Notes: a model not told the origin generated them from the sequence alone. 64,000 nt of DNA from an uncultured Sphingomonas sp. (GCA_913775315.1 CAJYIX010000043.1:51201-115200), one strand, 5' to 3'. Positions 8,183 through 18,510 are shown, counted from the stretch's first letter. Made by a program: numbers and translations.

Positions 8183-9324
8183 CCAACCAGTTCGACCTTA
8201 CCGACGACCAGCGCGAGATCCAGGAGCTGGCGCGCCGCTTCACCGCCGATCGCATCACGCCCTTCGCGGGCGAGTGGGACGAGAAGCATCATTTCCCCCG
8301 TGACGTGGTGCAGGCGGCGGCCGAGCTCGGCTTCGGCGCGATCTATGTCAGCGAGGAATCGGGCGGCATCGGGCTCGGCCGGCTGGAAGCGGCGCTCATC
8401 ATGGAGGCGATGGCCTATGGCTGTCCGTCGACCAGCGCGTTCATCTCGATCCACAACATGGCCGCGTGGATGCTCGATCGCTTCGGATCGGCGGAGATCA
8501 AGGACCGCTATCTCCCCCGCCTGGTCGGCGCGGAATGGCTGGCGAGCTATTGCCTGACCGAGCCGTCGTCGGGGTCGGACGCCGCGGCGCTCAAGACGCG
8601 CGCGGTCCGCGACGGCGATCATTATGTCGTCACCGGCACCAAGCAGTTCATCTCCGGCGGCGGCGAGAACGAGCTCTATCTCGTCATGTGCCGGACGGGC
8701 GAGGAGGGGCCGAAGGGCATCTCGTGCCTCGCGATCGAGCGCGACATGCCGGGCGTCAGCTTCGGCGCGAACGAGAAGAAGCTCGGCTGGCATTCGCAGC
8801 CGACGCGCGCGGTCATCCTCGAGGAAGTGCGCGTCCCGGTCACCAATCTGGTCGGGGCGGAGGGCGAGGGGTTCCGCATCGCGATGATGGGCCTCGACGG
8901 CGGGCGGCTCAATATCGGCGCGTGCTCGCTCGGCGGTGCGCAGCGCTGCCTGGACGAGGCAATCGCCTATACCAAGGATCGCAAGCAGTTCGGCCAGGCG
9001 GTTGCCGACTTCCAGAACACCCAGTTCATGCTCGCCGACATGGCGACCGAACTGGAGGCGGCACGCGCGCTCCTATACATGGCGGCGGCCAAGGTGACGG
9101 CGAACGCGCCCGACAAGACGCGGTTCGCCGCGATGGCGAAGCGGCTGGCGACCGATACCGGCAGCGCGGTGGTCGACCGGGCGCTCCAGCTCCATGGCGG
9201 CTACGGCTATCTTCAGGATTATCCGATCGAGCGCTTCTGGCGCGACCTGCGCGTCCATTCGATCCTCGAGGGGACGAACCAGGTCATGCGCATGATCGTC
9301 GGGCGCGACCTGTTGCAAGGGTGA
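8179..9324 (+). CDS. Acyl-CoA dehydrogenase, probable isobutyryl-CoA dehydrogenase
   Basis: A 381-aa FAD enzyme of the acyl-CoA dehydrogenase family, full length. The signature CLTEPSSGSDAAALKT and the C-terminal LHGGYGYLQDYPIERFWRD are clear, and the catalytic glutamate is E364 in ILEGTNQVMR. Between mmsA and the 3-hydroxyisobutyryl-CoA hydrolase gene the most likely substrate is isobutyryl-CoA, giving methacrylyl-CoA in valine breakdown; electrons would go to ETF. Short- or branched-chain acyl-CoA specificity cannot be proved from sequence alone. ATG 8179 overlaps the previous stop. Confidence 0.9.
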   Translation: MTNQFDLTDDQREIQELARRFTADRITPFAGEWDEKHHFPRDVVQAAAELGFGAIYVSEESGGIGLGRLEAALIMEAMAYGCPSTSAFISIHNMAAWMLDRFGSAEIKDRYLPRLVGAEWLASYCLTEPSSGSDAAALKTRAVRDGDHYVVTGTKQFISGGGENELYLVMCRTGEEGPKGISCLAIERDMPGVSFGANEKKLGWHSQPTRAVILEEVRVPVTNLVGAEGEGFRIAMMGLDGGRLNIGACSLGGAQRCLDEAIAYTKDRKQFGQAVADFQNTQFMLADMATELEAARALLYMAAAKVTANAPDKTRFAAMAKRLATDTGSAVVDRALQLHGGYGYLQDYPIERFWRDLRVHSILEGTNQVMRMIVGRDLLQG

Positions 9325-9329
9325 GCGCG

Positions 9330-10373
9330 ATGACCGATGACGTCCTGATCGAGCGCGAGGGCGCGCTCGGCCGCATCCGGCTCAATCGGCCCAAGGCGAT
9401 CCACGCGCTGACCGCGGACATGTGCCGCGCGGTGCTCGACACGCTCGGCGAGTGGGCGGGCGATCCGTCGGTCGAGGCCGTCAGCATCGACCATGCGGAC
9501 GGCCGGGGCTTCTGCGCGGGCGGCGACATTCGCCTGATCGCGGAATCGAGCAGCGGCGACGGTAGCGCGGCGCGCGACTTCTTCCGTATCGAATATGCGA
9601 TGAACCACCGGCTGTTTACCTTTGCCAAGCCGATCGTCGCGTTCATGGACGGCATCACCATGGGCGGCGGCGTCGGCATCAGCCAGCCGGCGAAGTATCG
9701 CGTCGCGACCCAGAACACGAAGTTTGCGATGCCCGAAACTTCGATCGGTCTGTTCCCGGATGTGGGCGGCGGCTGGTATCTGTCGCGGCTGCCGGGCCGG
9801 ATGGGGCAGTTCCTTGCACTCACCGGCCATCGCCTCGACGGCGCGGAGTGTGTCGCGCTGGGTCTAGCCACCCATTACCTGCCCAGCGAGGCGCTGGATG
9901 AAGCCAAGCGCCGCATCGCCGCCGATCCGCAGATGGTCGAGGCAGTGCTGGCCGACCTGTCGGTGCCTGCGCCGGAAGCGGCGATCCTGACGCAGCAGGG
10001 CGAGATCGACCGCCTCTTCGCCAGTGAACGGCTGGAAGACATCCTCGACGCGCTCGATGCCGACGAAACCGATTTCGCCCGCGAGCAGCGCAAGCTGCTC
10101 GCGACCAAGTCTCCGCAGGCGATGAAGGTCAGCCTCAAGCTGCTGCTCGACGGCCGCGCGATGCCGACGTTCGAGGACGAGATCCGGCAGGAATTCGCCG
10201 TCGCGTGCCACGTCGTCCAGCGCCCCGACATCGTCGAGGGCGTGCGCGCGGTGATCGTCGACAAGGATCACGCCCCCCGCTGGGACCCGGCGACGCCCGA
10301 AGCGGTCAGCGACCATCTGATCGACCGCATCTTCGCCCCCCTGCCTGCCGACGAGGAATGGAACCCCGCATGA
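9330..10373 (+). CDS. 3-hydroxyisobutyryl-CoA hydrolase (enoyl-CoA hydratase/isomerase family)
   Basis: A 347-aa crotonase-fold protein, longer than a hydratase and with the HIBCH pattern [28 protein letters not shown] and [23 protein letters not shown]. The two glycine-rich segments form the oxyanion hole. HIBCH cleaves 3-hydroxyisobutyryl-CoA to free 3-hydroxyisobutyrate, so the product can pass to MmsB. The C-terminal extension continues past [14 protein letters not shown], typical of this group. ATG 9330 follows AAGGG at 9316-9320; a GTG at 9321 overlapping the preceding stop is an alternative start. Confidence 0.9.
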   Translation: MTDDVLIEREGALGRIRLNRPKAIHALTADMCRAVLDTLGEWAGDPSVEAVSIDHADGRGFCAGGDIRLIAESSSGDGSAARDFFRIEYAMNHRLFTFAKPIVAFMDGITMGGGVGISQPAKYRVATQNTKFAMPETSIGLFPDVGGGWYLSRLPGRMGQFLALTGHRLDGAECVALGLATHYLPSEALDEAKRRIAADPQMVEAVLADLSVPAPEAAILTQQGEIDRLFASERLEDILDALDADETDFAREQRKLLATKSPQAMKVSLKLLLDGRAMPTFEDEIRQEFAVACHVVQRPDIVEGVRAVIVDKDHAPRWDPATPEAVSDHLIDRIFAPLPADEEWNPA

Positions 10374-11143
10374 CCTACGAAACCATCACCGTAGAGCAGC
10401 GCGATCGCGTCACGCTCATCACGCTCGATCGGCCCAAGGCGCTGAACGCGCTCAATGCACAGGTGCTCGCCGACCTGCTCGCCGCGCTCGCCGCGTTCGA
10501 TGCCGATGCGGGCCAGGGCTGCGCGGTCATCACCGGCAGCGAAAAGGCGTTCGCGGCGGGCGCGGACATCAAGGAAATGTCCGCGATGGGCTTTGCCGAG
10601 ATGTACGGCAGCAACCACTTCTCCGGCTGGGAGGCGTTCGGACGGACGCGCAAGCCCGTCATCGCCGCGGTCGCGGGCTATGCTCTGGGCGGCGGATGCG
10701 AGCTTGCCATGATGTGCGATTTCATCCTTGCGGCGGACACGGCCAAGTTCGGCCAGCCGGAGATCAAGCTCGGCGTCACCCCCGGGATGGGCGGGTCGCA
10801 GCGGCTGGTCCATGCGGTGGGCAAGGCCAAGGCGATGGAAATGGTCCTGACCGGCCGGATGATCGACGCCGAGGAGGCGGAGCGCGCGGGCCTCGTCGCC
10901 CGGATCGTGCCCGCCGCCGACCTGGTCGAGGAAGCGGTGAAGACCGCCGCCGCGATCGCGTCGATGGCCCCGCTCGCCGTCCTCGCCAACAAGGAAATGG
11001 TGAACGCTGCGTTCGAGATGCCGCTGGCGCAGGGCGTGCAGTTCGAGCGCCGGCTGTTCAACGGCCTGTTCGGCACCGAGGATCAGAAGGAAGGCATGGC
11101 CGCCTTCACCGAGAAGCGGCCCGGCAATTGGAAGGGCCGATAA
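10370..11143 (+). CDS. Enoyl-CoA hydratase
   Basis: A 257-aa crotonase of normal length. The oxyanion-hole segments [14 protein letters not shown] and [18 protein letters not shown] are visible. The two active-site acids expected in hydratases sit in GCELAMMCD (Glu) and in [17 protein letters not shown] (Glu). In this operon it probably hydrates methacrylyl-CoA to 3-hydroxyisobutyryl-CoA, between the dehydrogenase and the hydrolase. Its start overlaps the hydrolase stop (ATGA) and its stop overlaps the mmsB start (TAATG). Confidence 0.92.
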   Translation: MTYETITVEQRDRVTLITLDRPKALNALNAQVLADLLAALAAFDADAGQGCAVITGSEKAFAAGADIKEMSAMGFAEMYGSNHFSGWEAFGRTRKPVIAAVAGYALGGGCELAMMCDFILAADTAKFGQPEIKLGVTPGMGGSQRLVHAVGKAKAMEMVLTGRMIDAEEAERAGLVARIVPAADLVEEAVKTAAAIASMAPLAVLANKEMVNAAFEMPLAQGVQFERRLFNGLFGTEDQKEGMAAFTEKRPGNWKGR

Positions 11144-12021
11144 TGGCACGGATCGCATTCATCGGGCTGGGGAACATGGGCGGCGGCATGGCCGCGAACC
11201 TCGCCAAGGCAGGGCACGACGTCCGCGCGTTCGACCTGTCGGCGGAGGCGCTCGATCGCGCCAAAGCGGCCGGCTGCCTGCCCGCCGACAGCGCGGCGGC
11301 GGCATGCGACGGGGCGGAGGTCGTGGTGACGATGCTGCCCGCGGGCACCCATGTCGAAAGCGTCTATGACGAGAGCGTACTGACGGCGGCGCCGCGCGCG
11401 GCGATCCTGATCGACTGTTCGACCATCCCCGTCGCCACCGCCCGCGCAATGGCCGATCGGGCGGCGGCGCAGGGCTTCACGATGGTCGACGCGCCCGTCT
11501 CCGGCGGGATCGCGGCGGCGATTGCGGGTACGCTCACCTTCATGGTCGGCGGTAGCGCCGAGGCGTTCGGGCGGGCCGAGCCGTTCCTCGACGTGATGGG
11601 CAAGGCGGTGATCCATGCCGGCGGCGCGGGCGCGGGCCAGGCGGCAAAGATCTGCAACAACATGCTGCTCGGCGCGACGATGGTCGCGACGTGCGAGAGC
11701 TTCGCGCTGGCCGAGAAGCTCGGCCTCGACCTCCAGACCTATTACGACATCGCCAGCCAGGCGTCGGGCCAGAGCTGGTCGATGACGAGCTATTGCCCGG
11801 TGCCGGGGGTAGGGCCGGAAACGCCCGCCGATCGCGATTATCAGGGTGGGTTCGCTGCGGCATTGATGCTCAAGGACCTGCGGCTGGCGATGGATGCGGC
11901 GGCGGGCACGTCCGCCGACACGCCGATGGGCGCGCGCGCGGCGGAGCTTTACCAGCGGTTCGTCGACGACGGGAATGCCGCAACCGATTTCTCGGGCATC
12001 ATCCGGATGCTGAAGGGGTAG
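11143..12021 (+). CDS. mmsB: 3-hydroxyisobutyrate dehydrogenase
   Basis: A 292-aa beta-hydroxyacid dehydrogenase that oxidises 3-hydroxyisobutyrate to methylmalonate semialdehyde with NAD+, feeding MmsA. The cofactor motif FIGLGNMGGGMA opens the protein, the substrate-binding segment DAPVSGG is at about residues 116-122, and the catalytic lysine is K169 in GQAAKICNNM. The TAATG overlap with the preceding hydratase indicates coupling. It closes the valine operon; 61 bases separate it from the ABC1 kinase gene. Confidence 0.93.
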   Translation: MARIAFIGLGNMGGGMAANLAKAGHDVRAFDLSAEALDRAKAAGCLPADSAAAACDGAEVVVTMLPAGTHVESVYDESVLTAAPRAAILIDCSTIPVATARAMADRAAAQGFTMVDAPVSGGIAAAIAGTLTFMVGGSAEAFGRAEPFLDVMGKAVIHAGGAGAGQAAKICNNMLLGATMVATCESFALAEKLGLDLQTYYDIASQASGQSWSMTSYCPVPGVGPETPADRDYQGGFAAALMLKDLRLAMDAAAGTSADTPMGARAAELYQRFVDDGNAATDFSGIIRMLKG

Positions 12022-12082
12022 GCGCTACCGTCCTTGGGCCGGATGGCGGAACCGGGGCGGGTGGCGCTTCGCTTTCGTCATC

Positions 12083-13429
12083 ATGGCTCAGGAACAGAAC
12101 GCAGACGTGCGGCATCGCGCAGTACCCAGCGGGCGGCTTGTCCGGCTCGGCGGTTTCGGACGGCTCGCGGGCGGCGTTGCCGGCGGTGTGCTGGCCGAGG
12201 GCGCGCGCCGGCTGGCAAGCGGCGAGCGGCCGAAGCTCGGCGACCTCGTGATGACGCCCGCCAATGCCGCGCGCGTCGCCGATCGCCTCTCGCATCTGCG
12301 CGGCGCGGCGATGAAGCTGGGGCAGATGATCTCGATGGATGCAGGCGACCTGCTCCCGCCCGAGCTCGCGACGATCCTGTCGCGGGTGCGCGATCAGGCG
12401 TACCGTATGCCGCCGGCGCAGCTCGACAAGGTGCTGCGCGCCGAATGGGGCGCGGACTGGCGCCGCCGCTTCCGCCATTTCGAGGCCGCGCCGATCGCCG
12501 CCGCCTCGATCGGGCAGGTCCACCGCGCGACGCTACCCGACGGACGGCAACTGGCGATCAAGGTGCAATATCCGGGCGTCGCCGATTCGATCGATGCCGA
12601 TGTCGACAATGTCGCGACGCTGCTGCGCGTGTCGCAGCTGCTGCCCTCAAGCCTCGATCTCGCCCCGCTACTGGCGGCGGCGAAGCGCCAGCTTGCCGAG
12701 GAGGCCGATTATGTACGCGAAGGCGAGCAGATGCGCCTCTATGGCGAGCGGCTCGAAGTAGACGCGCGCTTCGTCGTGCCCAGCCTCGAGCCGGAGTTCA
12801 CGACCTCGCGCGTCCTTGCCATGTCGTTCGTCGAGGGGCGGCCGATCGAGGTGCTGGAGACCGAGTCGCAAGAGACGCGCGACCGGGCGATGACCGCGCT
12901 CCTGACGCTCGTTCTGCGCGAGCTGTTCGAATTCGGGGCGATGCAGACCGACCCCAATTTCGCCAACTATCGCTGGCAGCCGGAGACGGGCGCGCTGGTC
13001 CTCCTCGACTTCGGCGCGGCGCGCGACATTCCCGCCGAAACGTCGGATGCCTATCGCCGGCTGATCGAGGCGGGGCTGGACCGCGACTTGGACCGCATCC
13101 GCGACGTCGCGGTGGAGACGGGGTTCCTTGGTGCCGAGGCGGTCACCGCGCACCGCGCGTCGGTAGATCGGATCATCGCGGCGATCGACGCCACGCTCAA
13201 CCGCCCCGGCCCCTTCGACTTCGGCGACCGCGCGTTCGTGCCGGTGGTGCGCGAGGAGGGGCGGACGCTCGCCGCCGACCGGGCGACCTGGCACGTGCCC
13301 GATGCCGAGACGTTGTTCGTCCAGCGCAAGGTCAGCGGCACCGCGCTGCTCGCCGCGCGGATGAAGGCGCGGGTGGACGTGCGCGGACTCGCCGCCGCGG
13401 CGATCGGCGCTCAGGCGCCCGCGAAATAG
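12083..13429 (+). CDS. ABC1/AarF/UbiB-family atypical kinase
   Basis: A 448-aa member of the UbiB/COQ8 kinase-like family, which supports isoprenoid-quinone biosynthesis by lipid-linked ATPase activity. The diagnostic KxGQ motif is visible (GAAMKLGQMISMD), as is the Ala-rich loop (AAASIGQVH), the ATP lysine (LAIKVQYPG), an ExD-type motif (EEADYVREGEQM), and the catalytic and metal loops (QTDPNFANYRW; LLDFGAARD). The N-terminal half has a Gly/Ala-rich segment. Whether it serves ubiquinone or another lipid cannot be said; no ubi gene is nearby. Its 3' end overlaps the convergent glycosyltransferase gene by 19 bases. Confidence 0.9.
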   Translation: MAQEQNADVRHRAVPSGRLVRLGGFGRLAGGVAGGVLAEGARRLASGERPKLGDLVMTPANAARVADRLSHLRGAAMKLGQMISMDAGDLLPPELATILSRVRDQAYRMPPAQLDKVLRAEWGADWRRRFRHFEAAPIAAASIGQVHRATLPDGRQLAIKVQYPGVADSIDADVDNVATLLRVSQLLPSSLDLAPLLAAAKRQLAEEADYVREGEQMRLYGERLEVDARFVVPSLEPEFTTSRVLAMSFVEGRPIEVLETESQETRDRAMTALLTLVLRELFEFGAMQTDPNFANYRWQPETGALVLLDFGAARDIPAETSDAYRRLIEAGLDRDLDRIRDVAVETGFLGAEAVTAHRASVDRIIAAIDATLNRPGPFDFGDRAFVPVVREEGRTLAADRATWHVPDAETLFVQRKVSGTALLAARMKARVDVRGLAAAAIGAQAPAK

Positions 13430-14145
13430 GGGTGGGCGAGGACGCGTCGCGCGTTCTCCGCCCCGATCGCGGTATCGTTGACCAGGCGGCTGCCGGGCAC
13501 GGTTCGATACTGCGCGACCACCGCGTCGACGCGCGCGAACCGTCCGCCCGCCGCGCCGACGCGGGTATAGAAGTCCCAGTCGTTGCAATTGTGAAAGCTG
13601 GGGTCGAACCCGTCGACCGCGAACACCGTCGTCCGCCGCACGATCGCCCAGCTCGGCCCGATCACGCCGCCGCTCGCCAGACCCGCGCGGATGCATCCGC
13701 CGTCCCAGTGGCATTCGGGGGCCTGCGGCGCGCCGTCGCCCTCGACCCGCTCGAAATAGCCAACGACGACATCGGCCTCCGCCGCCGCACCCAGCAGCGC
13801 GCGGGCCGCGCCCGGCAGCCAGCGGTCGTCGCTGTCGAGAAACGCGATCCAGTCGGACCCGGCGAGTGCCGCGCCGACGTTGCGTGCGTTCGACGCGCCG
13901 CCGTTGCGCGGCAGGATCGCGGCAGTTACCCGGCCCGGATATGCCGCGTCCAGCGCGCGGATGACGTGCGCGCTGTCGTCGCGCGAGCCGTCGTCGACGA
14001 CGATCACGCGCGTGGGCGCGTGATCCTGCGCCAGCACGCTTTCCACCGCCTCGGCCACGCTGTGGGCGCGGTTGTAGCAGGGAATGACCACGTCATAGGC
14101 GGGCAGCCGGGGACCGGCCGCGAACATCTCGCTCATGCTTTGCAT
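13411..14145 (-). CDS. Family 2 glycosyltransferase
   Basis: A GT-A fold glycosyltransferase of about 244 aa. The N-terminal YDVVIPCYNRAHSVAEAVES, the nucleotide-binding VIVVDDGSRDDS and the metal motif FLDSDDRW are all typical of GT2. The later segment FDPSFHNCNDWDFYTRV carries an ED/WD-type acceptor-site motif. It transfers a sugar from a nucleotide sugar, probably at the cytoplasmic face; no polysaccharide cluster is adjacent, so the acceptor is unknown. ATG 14145 (MQSMSEMF) and ATG 14136 are both possible; further upstream the frame enters the TonB receptor gene. Confidence 0.88.
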   Translation of the reverse strand: MQSMSEMFAAGPRLPAYDVVIPCYNRAHSVAEAVESVLAQDHAPTRVIVVDDGSRDDSAHVIRALDAAYPGRVTAAILPRNGGASNARNVGAALAGSDWIAFLDSDDRWLPGAARALLGAAAEADVVVGYFERVEGDGAPQAPECHWDGGCIRAGLASGGVIGPSWAIVRRTTVFAVDGFDPSFHNCNDWDFYTRVGAAGGRFARVDAVVAQYRTVPGSRLVNDTAIGAENARRVLAHPYFAGA

Positions 14146-14185
14146 GACGCGCCTATGTCCGCACGGCCTGCGACCCGCAAGCCCG

Positions 14186-17101
14186 TCAGCGCCGGTCCAG
14201 CCGTACCTTTGCCCCCGCATAGAAATAGCGGCCGAGCGGCGAGATGGGCACGTTGGTCTCGAAGCCGATATCGGGCTTCTGGTCGGCGAGGTTGTTGACG
14301 CCGGCATAGAAGGAGAAATCGTCGCCCGCCGCGATCGACGCCTGGATGTCGTGCTGCCACAATTCCTTGAAGCGGAAGTACTGCGGCGCGACGAAGGTCG
14401 GGTTGTCGTCGGTCGCGAAACGCGAGAAGCGCCGCACGCCGTTCTGCCAGCGCAGGTTATAGGCCAACGTCAGCGCACCCGTCGTCCAGGTGGGCGAGAA
14501 GGTGACGGTATAGCGCGGCCGGAAGGGACGGTCGGTGTTATCCTCGACCTGTGCCCCCGGCGTCGCGACCTGCTCCAGCCGATGAAGATAGCCGCCGACC
14601 AGCCGCAGATCGAACCGGCCGAGCGATCCGGCATCGATCGCATAGGTCAGGTTCGCCTCCAGCCCCGCGGTGCGGAACGCGGCGACGTTTTCCGGCTGGA
14701 CGACATAACCGTTGATGTATCCGGTCCCCGTCCGGCGGGAGATCGCGCGGCAGAACGGGTTGTCGGTCGTTGGCTGATCGACGCAGAGCTCTGCGATCGT
14801 CGTCGGCGACGCCTGGCTGATCGCGTCGCGCAGCCGGATGTCGTACCAGTCGAGCGCGAGTTGCAGGCGCGGCAAGAAGCTTGGGCGGAGTACCAGCCCC
14901 GCCGTCCAGGTCCGCGCGGTCTCTGGCCGCAGATTGGCATTGCCCTGCTGCGCGCCGGGGATGTTGAGGTTCGCATCGGGGTTGTTGGCGCTGGTGAAGG
15001 TCGCCGGATTGCCGCCCGCTGCACTGATGAGCGACTGGCAATTCGCGGCGCGATACTGCGTGCCCTGATCGCGGCTGCCGAGATAGCAGGGATCGCTGAT
15101 GAAGTCGGCGAAACCCGTGCGGGGGCGGAAGATCTCGGCGATGTTGGGTGCACGGACCGACTGGCCGTAGGAGCCGCGGAAGGTGATGTCCTCCACCGGC
15201 GCATAGACCGCGTTGAACGAATAGGCGCGGGTGCCACCGATCGTCGAATAGTCCGAATACCGCCCCGCCGCTCCCACCGACAGGAGGTGGGCGAACGGCT
15301 GGTCCTTGAGCAAAGGCGCGTTGAGCTCGCCGAACACTTCCCACACGTCGAACGCGCCGCTCGACGGGGTCTGGACGACGGGCTCGTCATAGATGCCGTC
15401 GTCAACGGAGAAATAGGCGCCCGTCGCCAGCCCCGCATCGGGACGGAAGCGGCTCGATTCGCGGCGATATTCGGCGCCGGCCGCGAACTGCACCGGCCCG
15501 CCGGGCAGCGCGAAGAACTGGCCGAAATCGCCGGTCAGCGAGGCGTTGACCACATGCTGCTCGACCCGAGCATTGCTGATCGGATCGGTCAGGAAATAGT
15601 CGAACGAGGCCGGATCAGCGGTGTTGATGCCGAAGGTGTTGAGCGGCCGGCATCCGTCCGCCCGCGCCGCCGCCGAACGGCAGACGATGTTGCCCGACCC
15701 GTCGCGCACCGCATCGATCGCCGCGACGAAGTTCGCGACGTTGCGGTCGTTGAGCTTGGTCGCGCGAATGTCGGTACGGCCATAGGTGTAGTAGACGTCG
15801 TATTGCGCATGGTCGCTGATCCGCCCGGTGGCGTCGATCACCCCGCGCCACGTCCGGCGGCGATCGTCCTCGCCCCGGCGCGGCAGGTCGAAATTGTTGC
15901 GACTGATATAGACCGCGGTGTCCCCGTTGGCGCGCGCGGCGGCCAGGATCGAGGCGGGCAGGTACGGATTGTCGAAGCTGATCGTCGAGGGATAGGTGCC
16001 GCTATAGCTACCGAAGGTCCGCGCCTCCGACTGCACGAACTTGCCCTCCAGCGTCAGCTTGAACGCGTCCGACGCGTCGAAGCGGGTGAGCAGGTTGACC
16101 GCATGGCGGCGCGTGCGCGGCAGGATGTCCCCGATGTAACCCGCGACCGGTGAATCGTCGCCGCCCAGCGTGTAGCTGTCGTTCTGCAACTGACGGCCTG
16201 GCGTATAGATCACGCCGTCGCCGCGGAACACCTGGTTGCCGATATAGACGAGGCCGTAGGGCGAGCTTTGCGCATAGCGGATGTCGGCGACCGGCCCCTG
16301 CTGATAGCTGCCGGGTCGGGCCGGATCATAGCCATCCAGATTGACGAAATTGAACCGGTTGGCCGAGCGCAGGAACGAGCGGTCGTCGTTCGCCAGCGGA
16401 TCCTCTGCATTATACTCGTAGCCCAGCGTCACATTGGCGCGGCCATCGGCGAAATTGCGGCCCGCGATGACCGAGGCGAAGCGATTGCCCGCATCCCCGC
16501 GCTCCGAAATCCCCGCCTGCACCCGCGCGGCGATCCCGTCGAAATCGCGGCGCAGCACGAAATTGACCACGCCCGACACGCCATCCGCGCCGTAGACGGC
16601 GGAGGCCGCGCCGGTCAGCACGTCGACCCGCTCGATCAGGTCGGTGGGGATCGCGTTGATATCGACCGCAGCCGTGTCGAACTGGCTGGCGACGTGGCGG
16701 CGGCCGTTGACCAGCACGAGCGTCCGGTTGGTGCCGAGCCCGCGCAGGTCGAGCAGGTTGAGGCCGGCCTGACCCAGGCTTGCCTCGGTCTGCGCGTTGC
16801 CTGCCGTCCGGCTGCTGTCGAGCGAATTGGTGAGTGCGGGCACGCGCTGGAGGAAGCTCGTCACGTTGGTATTGCCCGACCGCTCCAGTGCCTGTGCGTC
16901 CAGCGAGACGATCGGATTGGGCGCCGCGTAATCGGGGCGCTGGATGCGCGATCCGGTGACGACGATATCGTCGGCGGGAGCGGCCTCTTCCACCTCCGGG
17001 CCGGGCGGCGGGGGTGCCTCCTGCGCCAGGGCGGCAGGCGCCCACAGGAGCAGCGCTGCGCCGGCGAGAAGCCCGCCGCGCGATGAAGTGCCGAACGCCA
17101 T
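14186..17101 (-). CDS. TonB-dependent outer membrane receptor
   Basis: A 971-aa outer-membrane active transporter. The signal peptide ends at about ALAQ (residue 27), the TonB-box-like DDIVVTG is at 44-50, and the plug domain includes LRGLGTNRTLVLVNGRRH and YGADGVSGVVNFVLRRDF. A long beta-barrel follows and ends in YFYAGAKVRLDRR; the terminal residue is Arg rather than the usual aromatic. ATG 17101 follows a GGGGGAAAG Shine-Dalgarno. It is divergent from a carbohydrate-type ABC importer at 17215, so the two may pass the same substrate across outer and inner membranes; the substrate is unknown. Confidence 0.93.
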   Translation of the reverse strand: MAFGTSSRGGLLAGAALLLWAPAALAQEAPPPPGPEVEEAAPADDIVVTGSRIQRPDYAAPNPIVSLDAQALERSGNTNVTSFLQRVPALTNSLDSSRTAGNAQTEASLGQAGLNLLDLRGLGTNRTLVLVNGRRHVASQFDTAAVDINAIPTDLIERVDVLTGAASAVYGADGVSGVVNFVLRRDFDGIAARVQAGISERGDAGNRFASVIAGRNFADGRANVTLGYEYNAEDPLANDDRSFLRSANRFNFVNLDGYDPARPGSYQQGPVADIRYAQSSPYGLVYIGNQVFRGDGVIYTPGRQLQNDSYTLGGDDSPVAGYIGDILPRTRRHAVNLLTRFDASDAFKLTLEGKFVQSEARTFGSYSGTYPSTISFDNPYLPASILAAARANGDTAVYISRNNFDLPRRGEDDRRRTWRGVIDATGRISDHAQYDVYYTYGRTDIRATKLNDRNVANFVAAIDAVRDGSGNIVCRSAAARADGCRPLNTFGINTADPASFDYFLTDPISNARVEQHVVNASLTGDFGQFFALPGGPVQFAAGAEYRRESSRFRPDAGLATGAYFSVDDGIYDEPVVQTPSSGAFDVWEVFGELNAPLLKDQPFAHLLSVGAAGRYSDYSTIGGTRAYSFNAVYAPVEDITFRGSYGQSVRAPNIAEIFRPRTGFADFISDPCYLGSRDQGTQYRAANCQSLISAAGGNPATFTSANNPDANLNIPGAQQGNANLRPETARTWTAGLVLRPSFLPRLQLALDWYDIRLRDAISQASPTTIAELCVDQPTTDNPFCRAISRRTGTGYINGYVVQPENVAAFRTAGLEANLTYAIDAGSLGRFDLRLVGGYLHRLEQVATPGAQVEDNTDRPFRPRYTVTFSPTWTTGALTLAYNLRWQNGVRRFSRFATDDNPTFVAPQYFRFKELWQHDIQASIAAGDDFSFYAGVNNLADQKPDIGFETNVPISPLGRYFYAGAKVRLDRR

Positions 17102-17214
17102 CTGATCTTTCCCCCGTTGCGGCCGCTCCGCCTTGGGCGAATGCAATCGGATGGGAGAACGTGCCGGGTACGGGATGTTTCCGGTGCGTTTCCGTACACC
17201 GCTATGGCGCGTCG

Positions 17215-18510
17215 ATGTGCGACCTGCCACCCTGTCCCGATGGACCGTCCCGGCAGCCTGCGTTGATCGCTCTCGACCGCCGGTCGATGCTTGCCGGTGC
17301 CGCCGCGCTGACGCTCACGGCATGCGCGCGGGCGCGGGACAGGGGGGCGCTGCGCTTCTGGGCGACGGGATATGAGGGCGATTATTCGCCGCACCTGATG
17401 GTCACCTTCACCGCTGCGACCGGGATCGAGGTCGAGACACAGTCGGTGCCGAGCACGGCGGCGCACGAGAAGTTCCTGACTGCGTTTGCCGGCGGCGTGC
17501 TGCCCGACGTATTCATGCTCCCCTCGGGCTGGGTGGGCGAGTTCGCGATGATCGGCGCGGTGGCGCCGGTGCCGTCGCCCGCGCTCGTTGCCGACACGCT
17601 ACCCGCCGCGCGCGCGATCGCGCAGGTGGGTGGGCGCGACTATGCCGTGCCGTGGGCGATCGCGCCGCAGGTGCAATTCTATCGCCGCGACCTGTTGGCC
17701 GCGGCCGGCTACGACGCGCCGCCGACCGACTGGGCGGGCTGGCTTCGCATGGGCCGCATGCTGAAGCGGCGGCAGCCGGATGAGTTCGTGTTCCTCACGC
17801 TGCTCAACTGGCCCGACACGCTATTCTCGATGCTGTATCAGGCGGGGGCGGTGCTGTTGCGCGACCGCGATACGCGCAGCAATTTCCGCACGGTGGAAGC
17901 GCGCCAAGCGTTCGCCTTCTACAAGTCGCTGTTCGACGAGGGGCTGGCGCCCAAGGTCCTGTCGACCGAGGTACAGGACCCCTTCGCCGCGTTCGCACAG
18001 GGGCGGTTCGCGGTCTGGCCGAGCTGGCCGACGCTGCTGCTCGACCTGAAGCGCCGGGTGGCCGAACTGCCGCGCGAGCACTGGGGCGTCGCGCGGCTGG
18101 CGGGGCCGCGCGGGCCGGGTCCGGCGACGATGGTCGCCAACAGCCTGTGCGTCGCCTCGACCTGCGCGCGACCGGCCGAGGCATGGGCGCTGGTCCGCCA
18201 CCTTTCCTCCGCGGCGAGCGAGCTTCGCTTCCAGGCGCTGATCGGCAACCTGCCCGCGCGGGCGAGTGCATGGGCGTCGCCGCAGATGGCCGACCCCGTC
18301 CTCGCCCCCTTTGCCGAGCAGATGCGCCAGCCCGCCATCGCCCCGCCGGTGGCCGAGTGGGAGCGCGTCCAGAACGAGGTGCAGCTCGTCGCCGAGCGGA
18401 TGGTGCGCGGCGGCCTGTCGATCGACGATGCGCTCGCGGCGATCGACACGCGCATCGACCGCATCCTCGCCAAGCGCCGCGCGCTGGTCGAGGCGGGACG
18501 GATCGCATGA
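17215..18510 (+). CDS. ABC importer substrate-binding lipoprotein (family 1 solute-binding)
   Basis: A 431-aa extracellular solute-binding protein of the carbohydrate family. The N-terminus has a twin-arginine motif and lipobox (DRRSMLAGAAALTLTACAR; RR at 22-23, lipid Cys at 37), so it may be Tat-exported and then lipidated. The body carries typical family-1 features such as GGVLPDVFMLPSGWVGEFA and FAQGRFAVWPSWP. It delivers substrate to the two permeases encoded next. ATG 17215 gives an unusual 20-residue lead before the RR motif; a start nearer the motif is possible. The stop overlaps the next start (ATGA). Confidence 0.88.
   Translation: MCDLPPCPDGPSRQPALIALDRRSMLAGAAALTLTACARARDRGALRFWATGYEGDYSPHLMVTFTAATGIEVETQSVPSTAAHEKFLTAFAGGVLPDVFMLPSGWVGEFAMIGAVAPVPSPALVADTLPAARAIAQVGGRDYAVPWAIAPQVQFYRRDLLAAAGYDAPPTDWAGWLRMGRMLKRRQPDEFVFLTLLNWPDTLFSMLYQAGAVLLRDRDTRSNFRTVEARQAFAFYKSLFDEGLAPKVLSTEVQDPFAAFAQGRFAVWPSWPTLLLDLKRRVAELPREHWGVARLAGPRGPGPATMVANSLCVASTCARPAEAWALVRHLSSAASELRFQALIGNLPARASAWASPQMADPVLAPFAEQMRQPAIAPPVAEWERVQNEVQLVAERMVRGGLSIDDALAAIDTRIDRILAKRRALVEAGRIA

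Noticed and set aside
14135-16153. A 672-aa open frame on the plus strand
   Set aside because: It is antisense to the TonB receptor gene and its translation is a low-complexity Arg/Gly/Ala product without a domain. High GC makes long false frames common.
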